Positions 1-8,999 of a stretch of 21,281 nucleotides of DNA are shown here, one piece after another. The DNA is from Chara braunii (Eukaryota > Streptophyta > Charophyceae > Charales > Characeae). Where the stretch lies: NCBI GenBank assembly GCA_003427395.1, contig BFEA01000160.1, forward strand, positions 2,000,195 through 2,021,475. The letters run 5' to 3'. The first letter of the stretch is position 1; each line of letters begins with the position of its first letter. The translations under genes and the position numbers were made by a program. The notes under the pieces were generated by a model. That model saw only the letters and a list, made by a program, of their open reading frames with translations, did no database searches and was not told the DNA's origin.

Positions 1-91
<91 letters not shown>

Positions 92-158
92 TTTGTATTT
101 GTGTGTGTGTGTGTGTGTATTTGTGTGTTTGTGTGTGTGTGTGTGTGTATGTGTGTGT
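1..158. repeat. Compound microsatellite CT24 then imperfect GT
   Basis: CT24 at 1-48, followed by GT repeats with TAT, TTTG and TGTTTG interruptions to about 158. The tract runs off the left edge of the window. Confidence 0.97.
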
Positions 159-198
159 TGATAAAGAGAAATGGAAGCTATGAGGGGGAAGGTAGGAG
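158..198 (+). repeat. Diverged repeat next to a GT tract, copy 1
   Basis: Forty-one bases directly after the GT tract match 3712-3752 at 35 of 41 positions, and that second copy also directly follows a GT tract. This points to a dispersed repeat family that carries a GT microsatellite at its edge. Confidence 0.6.
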
Positions 199-1191
199 TG
201 AAATCTCCTCATCATTCATACGTTAAATATTTAAAATCGATACGAAAGCAAAAGCAACTTACGACAATTCTTCCGGTGAACTTTCTACAGACGTGCGAGT
301 GTGATATTACCAGTAGTGCTTCGGCTAATTCTACAAGCAACATCCATATGCATGGCCGGTTGCTCCAGATTCCAAGTAGCGATCATGTGTTTTCTAAGAG
401 TGACACACATACGACATTCATATAAGCAAAGGAACTACTCGAAATCAATAAAAGAGTCAATTATTACCAAATATTCAAAGTTGGGGAGCATTTGTTCTGC
501 ATGTCATTCCCAGGGAGTAAGTGAGAATTTGATTAAGTCAATTTCCGCCAAAGGAATGGTAAACCGAAGACTACATTCAACCCAGGATGCCATTCGAAAG
601 GGATTTTAACATGTAAAATTTTAAGGTCCGTCGAGCGCAATAGAGAGTTGAATCATGAGATGGATTACTAAACAACTACAAAGGGTCGATCCGTATATCA
701 TGCCTTCAGAAGACGTGAAGATTGATTATCTCGGACTTCGCTTGAAGCGCTGTCATAGAATTTCTACTTATGATAAATACAATTACGTGAAAAATAGTAG
801 AAAGAGATAAAAGAGAAGAAAGAAAGAACGAAAAGAAAAATTACACAGGTGTGTGAGGAATACTTCCTATGAGTCAAAATAAGCGAGTGTTTCAACGAAC
901 TAACGAGGTACGGCTATTATTGTCATTCAAAAAGGATTCAATCATGCAAGTTGAAAGATAATTGAACCACAACACATGGACTATAATAACAACAAGGACT
1001 CCGATTTGCATATCATGTCTTAGGAGGAAGGATTTGAAATTTCATTCGAAGGTATGAAACATGATCATTGTCCATGATTGCAAAAGAAATCAAAAATTTG
1101 ACACTGAAGTAGAGTGAGAAAACAAGGGGAAGAAAAATTAGAAGGTAGTCATCATAAGGAGAGAGAAGGTTAACAACAGTCGTATTTTTCA
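199..1191. other. No recognisable gene
   Basis: Mixed AT-leaning sequence. Short frames at 171-425 and 301-609 overlap in different phases and show no domain. A purine-rich patch lies at about 795-840. Confidence 0.5.
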
Positions 1192-1512
1192 TCACCACTT
1201 CAAGACACCCTTCACCACTTCAGGATGCAACGTGTCTAAACAGGTGATTTTCAGGGTCTTCGGACCTTTCACCACTTCAGGACACCCTTCACCACTTCAG
1301 GATGCAACCTGCCTAAACAGGTGGTTTTCAGGGTCTTCGGACCTTTCACCTCACTCGGACCATTCAAGATTTTCAGACTGCCCAAAACTCTCACTTCACC
1401 ACTTCAGGATGTAGTCTGCCTAAACAGGTGGTTTTTAGGCTCTTCGGACCTTTCACCACTTCAGGATCATTCAGAATTTTCAGACTGCCAAAAACTCTCA
1501 CTTCAGATTTTT
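1192..1512 (+). repeat. Tandem repeat, 77-bp unit, about 4 copies, with UUCG hairpins
   Basis: Units start at 1192, 1269, 1346 and 1453 with TCACCACTTCAGGA-like sequence. The first two are spaced exactly 77 bp; the third is 107 bp because of about 30 extra bases around 1359-1388; the fourth is partial and shares the ATTTTCAGACTGCC segment of the third. Each of the first three holds the motif TAAACAGGTG and a GGTC-TTCG-GACC hairpin: 1253-1268, 1330-1345, and 1437-1452 with one mismatch. Confidence 0.9.
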
Positions 1513-2540
1513 CATTCATGAATTTTCAGCTACCCGTTAACCGCTTGTGCACACGGAATTCAAGAAGGCATCGATCCTTTTATGTAACCAAGTATTGATG
1601 AATCTTTATGAAAAGAAGAAGCGAAGAAAATGCGAGGGTGCAAAGAAGGGAGGGGAACGAGGGGAAGAGAGGTAAAACCCGCATCAAGCGTTTAACGGAA
1701 CGAGATGAGACGTTGACGCATTTGTGCGTTAGATCCACTGACCGACTAGAGGGAGGGGTAGTTTATCCCTAAGGCCAACTCTAGCACTAATGGACACGAG
1801 TTCATAGCTGCAGTGATGAACGTGGTAGTGCAAATAACTTGAAGCGCTTGGAGGTAGCGTCTGAGTTTGTCTGCTTGTGCGAGAATTGCATGCTTAGATT
1901 GACACTATTAGAATAGAGCGCGTAGAATGAGGGGCGAGTGAAAAGGCAGTTGTGAAGGCTATCAAGCATAGAAAGAGCGTGAGGGAGGGGGAGGGGGAAG
2001 GGGAGGAGGCAGGAATAAACTTCGCTTCAGACTGTGATCGTTCATCCAGAAAAAAAAACGGCGAAAGGAACTTCATGTTGTATGACCGAGGCGGGTTGGC
2101 TTTCAGAAGAATACCATCTCCTAGTCGGGCACCTCCCTTCTGGCTGCAATAACGTTTAGGTCCAAGCGGAAGTCCTTGATTGTTGATGCCGCTAGTCATT
2201 CCATGGTGACTGTTTGAAACTGAAGAGGCGTCTAACACCGTAAGACTTCGGAGAATGCATGTAGATTGCCGCAATTGCTTCGAAAACAAGTGTTTTATCC
2301 GTTCTACTTCCTAAATATTACCATTGGTCACTACTTGGTACTAGCTACGTTGGTGTTTTGAAAAAAAAACATCTCTGGCCGGTTTTCAAACTCGTCCTGA
2401 TGCTAAAACGATTGTGCGCCTCTGAGAAATACTTCGGTGTTTTCCTTAGTTGCTCAGGATATTCAACAAAAAAATTCCCACGAGAAATGAAAGTTGAAAA
2501 AACATGCCATAAAAAAAAAATTCTTCATATTTATATATTA
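1513..2540. other. No recognisable gene
   Basis: A 131-codon minus-strand frame (1894-2289) and overlapping plus-strand frames exist but show no known domain. The hydrophobic Pro/Ser/Leu-rich end of the minus frame comes from a GGGGAGG-rich tract at 1981-2008. Confidence 0.4.
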
Positions 2541-2919
2541 TCATTCCAATGTTTGTCCAATTCCAAAATTTTCAATTTTATTTGATAAGTTCTCGTCTAA
2601 ATATGAGTTTTCCCTTCCAACTACATCTATTTGTTCAAGATGGAATGAAAGTCTAGACGAGTGTATGAAATGTTGTAATTAAACTTTCATTTTACTACAA
2701 CAAATATCTTCTAATTAAGATTGGATTAACTTATTTATGACTGAAAATCCTTACTTAGAATGACAGTCCAATTAAAATATTTCATGAAATCATCCAGACT
2801 TTCATTCCATCTCTAGCATGAACTTCAAATAAGAAGTGATACCCCATTCTTGGAAGGAAGTTCTCAAGTAAAACGAAAAAATTTAAAATTGGAATGACAT
2901 TTTTTAAGATGGAATGAAA
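2541..2919. repeat. AT-rich foldback-like segment with nested inverted repeats
   Basis: A perfect 17-bp inverted repeat has arms at 2638-2654 (AGATGGAATGAAAGTCT) and 2796-2812, 141 bp apart. Outside it lies a 10-bp inverted pair, TCATTCCAAT at 2541-2550 and ATTGGAATGA at 2888-2897. AAGATGGAATGAAA also recurs directly at 2637-2650 and 2906-2919. This is compatible with a decayed MITE or foldback element, but no clear terminal repeats or target duplications were seen. Confidence 0.55.
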
Positions 2920-3600
2920 ATTTAAAATTTAAAATGTAATTTTACTCTAGAATGAATATTTAATTCTATGAATTTTTTCTGTTGTTGTCGATACGAGGCG
3001 AGTTGACACTTGTGTATGTACTCGACTTATAGTTATTATCGTCTGGTTCTTGCCAAAAAAATGGTCCTTCACATTATCACAAATTCGTTACGACGTGCGG
3101 TCACTATATCACACCGAAAGTGTGAGGGGAGTGAGGGATTGGGAAATACTGAAGAAAAGGGGTGCAAGGGAAGGGAGAATTAAAAAAAAAAATACTCAAG
3201 GGTTGAGAAAATGAACTAGAGGTGGGAGGAAAATTTGACATAGACAGGAGGGGAATCAGTAGTAAAACAAAAAAGGTGGCAGAGGCTGACAAGGTGAGAC
3301 AAGGGGGTTGCGGGAACGAAAAAAATGAGGGAAAAAAGGAAGAACGAAAAACGGAAAAAAAAAAACAAAAAACTGTAATGAAAGGGGCGAAGATAAGAGG
3401 GGACTAAGAGCGACAAGGTCCAATGGAGGGGCAATTTATCAGTGAGGGATGCAGTTATGATGCACGACTGGCAGGCTAGCGTATGGTTATCATGTTATCG
3501 TGGGTCCAACCAAATGACTGATCTTCACCAACGCGAACTCCTTTTCTTATCTGTTGTTTATGCTAGTTACTTCCAATCGACTCCTTCAATCCATGTAAAT
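2920..3600. other. No recognisable gene; purine-rich block
   Basis: AT-rich sequence to about 3060, then a strongly purine-rich plus strand at 3120-3410 with A- and G-runs. Frames here are Lys/Glu/Gly low-complexity and not supportable as genes. Confidence 0.4.
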
Positions 3601-3621
3601 ATGTATGTGTGTGTATGTGTA

Positions 3622-3666
<45 letters not shown>

Positions 3667-3711
3667 GTGTGCGTGTGTGTGTGTGTGTGTATGTGTGTGT
3701 GTGTATGTGTT
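3601..3711. repeat. Imperfect GT microsatellite
   Basis: About 110 bp of GT with scattered TAT and GCG interruptions. It makes frames of alternating Val/Cys (plus) and Thr/His (minus), which are not genes. Confidence 0.97.
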
Positions 3712-3830
3712 TTGATAAGGAGAAATGAAAGTTATAAGTGGGAAGGTATGAGGGGCGAGGAGGAGGGGCGATGGTGTTACTCTCCACATGATGACATTCC
3801 CTTCAACTCCCGTCTATGTGTGTATATATG
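3712..3830 (+). repeat. Diverged repeat next to a GT tract, copy 2
   Basis: The left 41 bases match 158-198 (35 of 41). The right 54 bases (3777-3830, TTACTCTCCACATGATGACA onward) match 4023-4076 at 44 of 54 positions. The same unit therefore shares one end with each of two other loci. Confidence 0.6.
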
Positions 3831-4022
3831 TTGTGCACACACACATAATAGAGAGAGAGAGAAGACGATTGTGCCAAAAAGGTCATTGAATATGAGAGTA
3901 AATTATGATAATGGGTAGTCGGGTATACTAGAAAGGTCGTTGCTCCCGTAACCGTTGATCTCGCACCCGGTACAACCATAATATCATGCAGGGCAAAAAC
4001 AAAATATCAGTGAATTCTGGTT

Positions 4023-4076
4023 TTGCTCTCCACAGGATCGCATTCCCTGCAACTCTCGCCTATATGTGTATTTGTG
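4023..4076 (+). repeat. Diverged repeat, copy of 3777-3830
   Basis: TTGCTCTCCACAGGATCGCA onward matches 3777-3830 at 44 of 54 positions, in the same orientation and offset by 246 bp. Both lead into a TGTGTAT-rich stretch. Confidence 0.6.
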
Positions 4077-6085
4077 TCTCTGCACCCTGTCAGAGGACGC
4101 GGTGTACCAGACGCACCCTATTCATAACCCTTAATGGCGTGTCAGGCACACCTTATACGCGACATGTTCCTGGACTAGTCCTGGTTCGCGCTGCCACTGG
4201 CAAAAGAAGGGGGTGTGCCATTGGACTTTCCTTTGGTCAACGCAGGCTCGGCGCCTTGCTATACAGCAAAGCACGATCGACCTGTGGTCGTGGTAGTCGT
4301 CGGGCTCGCCCCGGAACGCGAAGGTAAAAGGTCCTATGCTGTCTTTTCAACCACGCGTCAAACCCTCTACTCGAGTTATGGAACATTGTCAAGTACTCTG
4401 ACAACGATCGTAATCGAAACAAAATAAAAGAATACCATCAGACACGGGCCCCTGTAAGTAGTAGTCTGATGGCTCCCTTTAAAGGAAAAAGGTCGTAAGT
4501 TAGTGCTTCGTTATAGGACCACATTGCGCGTCGGGCCTGATGTTTTTTTAAGTCAAGTTGAAAAGACAGCAAGCGTGGATCATAGGAATGCACATATTTA
4601 GTGACCATTGGTATTTTAATTTAAACTCCGTTACTTAGCTAACTATTGGTGGATAGTTTATTTTACTATATATTTATTATTTTAAGTTTTCCTATTACTC
4701 TTACTTTATTGAATTGAAAATATCAGAGTCTCGTTGATACAGTTACCTATTGGTCGATGTGTGTGCGTGGTCGGGCACATCGGTCCGCACATCGGTCTTG
4801 GGCTCGTCACGCAAGATTTTGCAGGACTTTTTCGCAAGGGAGTTTTTCGCCGCTCCGACCGAGTCCTCTAGTCGTACCTCTCACGAACACCTACGACAGA
4901 ATAAAGGTTGTGCAAGGAACAACTTTTACCTCTTCCCAAGGGGTTGTCACCACCCTTCGACAAACGTATCCCCGTCGAGCTACAGAAACACGTGCGAGAG
5001 TTGCTCGAGTGCAATCGCAGAGGTGACCCTGCCGAGGGCGTTTCTCATACGCTGTAGCATAGAGGGAACGCACGGTCGAACACCCTAATCGGACCCGTAC
5101 GTGAGCCGACGTTCTGGGGGTTGATTTCCCAAGCGCGGCTCTGCGCCGGTCGACTAGGACGGTCGATCAAACCACGGGATACACTTCACAAAAATAAAAG
5201 TTAAGTTCCACTCATAAATCACGCCAAATTATTTTTTTGTATTAGATCCATAACCTTTTCACGAAATAAATAAGTGAGTGTCGTGCGCGAGACTCTTAAT
5301 AAAATTGTGGCGACGTAGGCGTTGTCATATTGACTAACTATGTATGAATACGCTAGCAGTCGCAATAATGACGTATTATGTGGTGCTCGTGACCACGACG
5401 TCCTCGCTGATTTCTTGATGCTAGACATTTGCGAGTGCGATTGCAAGACCTACCCTCTTCAGCACCCTGCGCGAGTGAACGGTAGGTGGGCTTCGACCCT
5501 TTATGGCAGCAGAACACCCCTGACCCTATTGGCGAGGCTCCATCTTCGGAGGCCTTCGGACAGGTAAAGGGGTTAGGCTTTGATAGCCACCACGGACGTC
5601 AACGTTCAACTATGAAAGTATAAAAAACAAAAATAAAATGGGATATGAATTTGCTCAAGTCTTATGCACGGTCGAAGTTGACCACTCGGTTACATAGGAT
5701 ATAATTATAACAGAACTATAGGATACGAGACGATCACTCTCACAATCAAAGTGTGACTTCTTTCAAGATATACACATGATCAAGGACAAAATAAAATCAA
5801 CTTCAACTCACAAAACATACCTGCAATCACACTAAATATTCAACATTGACAGACTACGCACTACACGAAGTCAACTTCAACCACTCTCTGCACTCACACC
5901 CCTTAGTATTCCGACAAGTCTCAACTTTTATCCAACCTTCCAAAAAAAAAACTCAGTCATTTTTAAATAACCATTCAATAAAGTTCGGGTAAAAACCCAA
6001 AGAAACAATTAAGCCCATAAGAGTTAAGGCCTTAAGCTGAGCTGCGAGATTGACTTGAAGTTGAATCGTAAAACGACATATTATC
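4077..6085. other. No recognisable gene
   Basis: Positions 4077-4440 and 4740-5560 are more GC-balanced than their surroundings and have several overlapping frames of 60-113 codons in conflicting phases. None has a recognisable motif. They could be old transposon sequence, but I see no primer-binding site, LTR pair or protease/RT motif. 5600-6085 is AT-rich with no signal. Confidence 0.4.
4435..4472. repeat. Perfect 9-bp inverted repeat (hairpin)
   Basis: CCATCAGAC (4435-4443) and GTCTGATGG (4464-4472) with a 20-nt loop that itself contains the palindrome GGGCCC. Confidence 0.6.
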
Positions 6086-6204
6086 AAAAAATAATAGAAG
6101 ATGATCCTTGCAAGATCACGCTGAACTTAGTGAGAAAATATTAAAAAATAATAGAAGATGATCCTTGCAAGATCCTTGCAAGATCACGCTGAACTTAGTG
6201 AGAA
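6086..6204 (+). repeat. Tandem duplication, 51-bp and 62-bp copies
   Basis: 6086-6136 is repeated as 6143-6204. The second copy differs by an internal 11-bp duplication (GATCCTTGCAA), exactly accounting for its extra length. Otherwise the copies look identical, so the event seems recent. Confidence 0.9.
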
Positions 6205-6828
6205 GTAACCAAAGAGGGTCTATAACACAACACATAATCTAACTCCTTGAAACTATAAATATTTCAGCAACACTCCTTCTAGAGAAAATATTTTTTTTTT
6301 ATATTTTGTACTCAGCTAAATATGAAATTAAAAAATGACTTTTGACTTTACAGAGTCAAAGCGGAATCGACAATAAAACCAAAGGGGATAGTATCACCAA
6401 ACCTTCGACCTCTCTGTTCCTTCAAGCTGCTCCAACGCTCCTGCATCGCTGCCCGCTGGCCTCGATCCCTGAATCTGGCGCATGAACGTCGAACACCATA
6501 ACCAATAGTCATAGGCCCAAGGTTGAGATTATCAACCACTAAATTTTATATGAGAGGGTACCGTGCTATGGGAAGCATCCCAAAGCCACAACTTGGCCTA
6601 CTGACAAAAATCATCGGCCGCCAAACACTGACTTTCGCCGAACGGGGACCTCGCTTGGCTCATGGTTGTCGTTCACGCCACCCATCACGCCCAAAACCAG
6701 CCCTTGATTTTTTCAGTGGCAATACTCATTGACAAACTTTCTCTACGTTAAGCTTTCCCTGCGCATAACATCGCTAAAGCTGCGAAAAAGATCCTACTGA
6801 CAGACACACACAGTAAACTGCCCAATGA
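6205..6828. other. No recognisable gene
   Basis: Two frames of 60-70 codons (6348-6539 minus, 6523-6732 plus) without known motifs. Nothing else is seen. Confidence 0.35.
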
Positions 6829-7910
6829 CATAGCGTGCTTTACAATTCCAAGGTCTTTTTAAATGAAAAAAAAAAAAAACCCTCATTTAAAGTTCGTGGC
6901 ACCGTAGCCAGCCCTGATGCCAACCACGATGAATGCCATCTCTGTGTACGCGCACATGCCATAGTCAAATGTACTGATCAAAAGAAAAAATCACTTAGTT
7001 CAAATTCAAATCGAAATAAAAGTTGGTCGACAATCATGTCGGATCTCCAACATCAAGAAGAAAAATTATTCAAGCCTCGAACCGAGCGCCCACACACTCC
7101 CTATTTTATTTTCTCTCTAAACACCGAATTGATCACAAAACGAACATTGATTGTGACTCGTACAACACACCCAATTCTTCGAGTCAACTTTCTTAAACAA
7201 AACCCATTCCTCTTACTTGCAAAAAACAGGGCGGATACCCTCGTAAGGGTATTCACACCGACAGTGTGTGGGTTTGTGCTGCCACCACACTATTTCGTAA
7301 ATCGAGATAACAGTGCACAGGTGCAAGTGTGCTCATTCCGTGGCTATCTGAGTCTGATGACCCAGTTGCTTACGCACGCAGTGGGTGTGAGCTGACTAAC
7401 TAGGCACTGGTTATTTTCAGAGTATATAGCTATGGCTTATCGCAAAGGCCTCCACGACAATAGACCGAAGCACTTGAAATTTTATTGGAGTTGGGAGCCT
7501 AAGCATGAAGAGGGTGTCATAGTGGACGCCTATCTAAACTATAGCAAGTATGACAGGCTAGCCAAGTTGAAGATCAACGCCTAAGAGCATAAGGAGCAAG
7601 AGATGAGGGAAGATATGACGGTGCAAGGGTGGTCACCAAGGCTCGTAACTGAGCCGAACAGACGTGCAAGCGGAATGGAGTGACTACAACGCTGCTGCAA
7701 GTTACCGTTACTTACCATGAGGAGGAGACTTCAACGGGGACTAAAGAGAGGGAACAACAAGATCAGGACTGTGACTCGGAGGCAAATTCCAAGGCTAGCG
7801 ACAAGATAACTCATTTTTGACATGCACTGGAACAGTGGCGGCGGGACCAACCGCCAGCTGAGTCTGTGGAGGACGGTCCAGCAACTAGTTCACGCCGACG
7901 AAGGAACTGA
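6829..7910 (+). pseudogene. Unidentified interrupted coding-like region
   Basis: One frame stays open from 6829 (just after a TGA at 6826) to 7683, about 285 codons, with only two internal stops: TGA at 7393 and TAA at 7582. It ends at TGA 7681. Random sequence of this composition would give roughly a dozen stops. After the first stop the frame continues through an ATG at 7432 with a protein-like segment (MAYRKGLHDNRPKHLKFYWS, then a Lys/Glu-rich part). A second frame then takes over at about 7683 and runs to 7910 with one stop at 7818, giving an acidic Glu/Gln/Asp/Ser-rich stretch with QWRRDQPPAESVEDG. The first part (6835-7395, 186 codons from a GTG) is Lys/Arg/Thr-rich with one CHLC. I recognise no family. 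It could be a decayed transposon ORF, a degenerate host gene, or a partly chance open frame. TTTTCAG at 7414-7420 could also be a splice acceptor. Confidence 0.35.
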
Positions 7911-8453
7911 GGCTGTGAGGCGGTTATGACCTGTAGAGAGGCAATAAAAAATGGGAAGTGTGAGATACTAGTGACAAACGAAAGAGAGAAGGCAAGTTAG
8001 TGAGAGTCGCTCAGAGAGACGTGCGTGCTCCTCGTTGTTGACGTTAGTTGCACTCTCGGGTGACTAGTGTCACTTCACAATAAGTCCACTCAAAAGCTGA
8101 GACCCAACATCGTCATCTATGCTTCGACGTGATTAGTGTTGTCTGCTATTGTTTTGCTCATCGCAATTGGGAAGGGATTAGAGCCCTTGAGACTACGAGA
8201 GGTAAAGAGGCAATTACAGACAGCGGGTTGGGTTCATGGTCATGAAGAGAGAACAGGCGTGGATTGCTGTGTACGTTCATGAACGAGAAAAGTTAGACTC
8301 CGAGGGTGTGTATCGCTCATGAGAAACATGCTCGCATTTGAAGGTTGATGTCATACCTTGCGACACTTTTCATCCTTGTCACAATGAGGGGAAATCAGAC
8401 TTGTATGTGGAAGACACACGGGATTTGATAACAGCTGACACGAGTATCTGAAG
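7911..8453. other. No recognisable gene
   Basis: No long frame, repeat or motif was noticed. Confidence 0.4.
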
Positions 8454-8693
8454 TCACTCTACACATGTGAGACTTGCATGCTCATTATTGTTGACTTCAA
8501 CAATACCCTTTGCCCAATCGACATCGACAACCATTGCTAACTCCATCTCTGTGGCGACGGGGTTAGGTTGAGCAAGGGAGTGGGCATGAGTAGTACAAGA
8601 AAAGTGATAACGATGTGAGAGAGCTTGGAAAATTTTAGATAAGTACAAGAGACTTCTTGGGAGCTCTATGTGCGGACTCTCTATAAGCATCAC
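8454..8693 (-). other. Minus-strand coding-like fragment A
   Basis: A 79-codon minus-strand frame. Its C-terminal part reads EMELAMVVDVDWAKGIVEVN and resembles fragment B (8802-8999) at the protein and DNA level. No known domain is seen. It may be a relic of a duplicated gene or element, or a chance frame. Confidence 0.2.
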
Positions 8694-8801
8694 CCGTATT
8701 CATATGCGACTTATGTCACTCCTCGTTAAGTATGGAGGCGTGGAACGAGGCGTTCGCAGTGGGTATACACATAGAAGGTTAGATCCTCATCAAGTTTCTC
8801 A

Positions 8802-8999
8802 TTAGGAGTTAAGGGTCAAACAGGGTATGACGCTAATCATATTGTACCCATGCTTCGTCACCCATCGCGCTAACCCAAGGGTTGCATCTGTCGACCAGGA
8901 GGTAAGATCAGTTACAGGTGGAAATGAAGTAAGAGAGAACATCGCCAAAGCTTTTGCCTGATCTGCATCGCCTACTATTGTATACTCCAACTTGTCATG
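8802..8999 (-). other. Minus-strand coding-like fragment B
   Basis: A minus-strand frame without a clear ATG. It begins with HDKLEYTIVGDADQAKALAM, which lines up with EMELAMVVDVDWAKGI of fragment A; 27 of 37 underlying bases agree (8509-8545 against 8953-8989). It continues with SFPPVTDLTSWSTDATLGLA and ends at a stop at 8802. No family is recognised. Confidence 0.2.

Noticed and set aside
1894-2289. 131-codon minus-strand frame
   Set aside because: No recognisable motif; its Ser-Pro part comes from a G-rich tract and the length is within chance for the window.
3442-3918. 158-codon frame with Val/Cys repeats
   Set aside because: Produced by the GT microsatellite; the flanks show no protein motif.
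4077-5600. Possible LTR retrotransposon
   Set aside because: Composition differs from its surroundings, but no LTR pair, primer-binding site, or integrase/RT motif was found.
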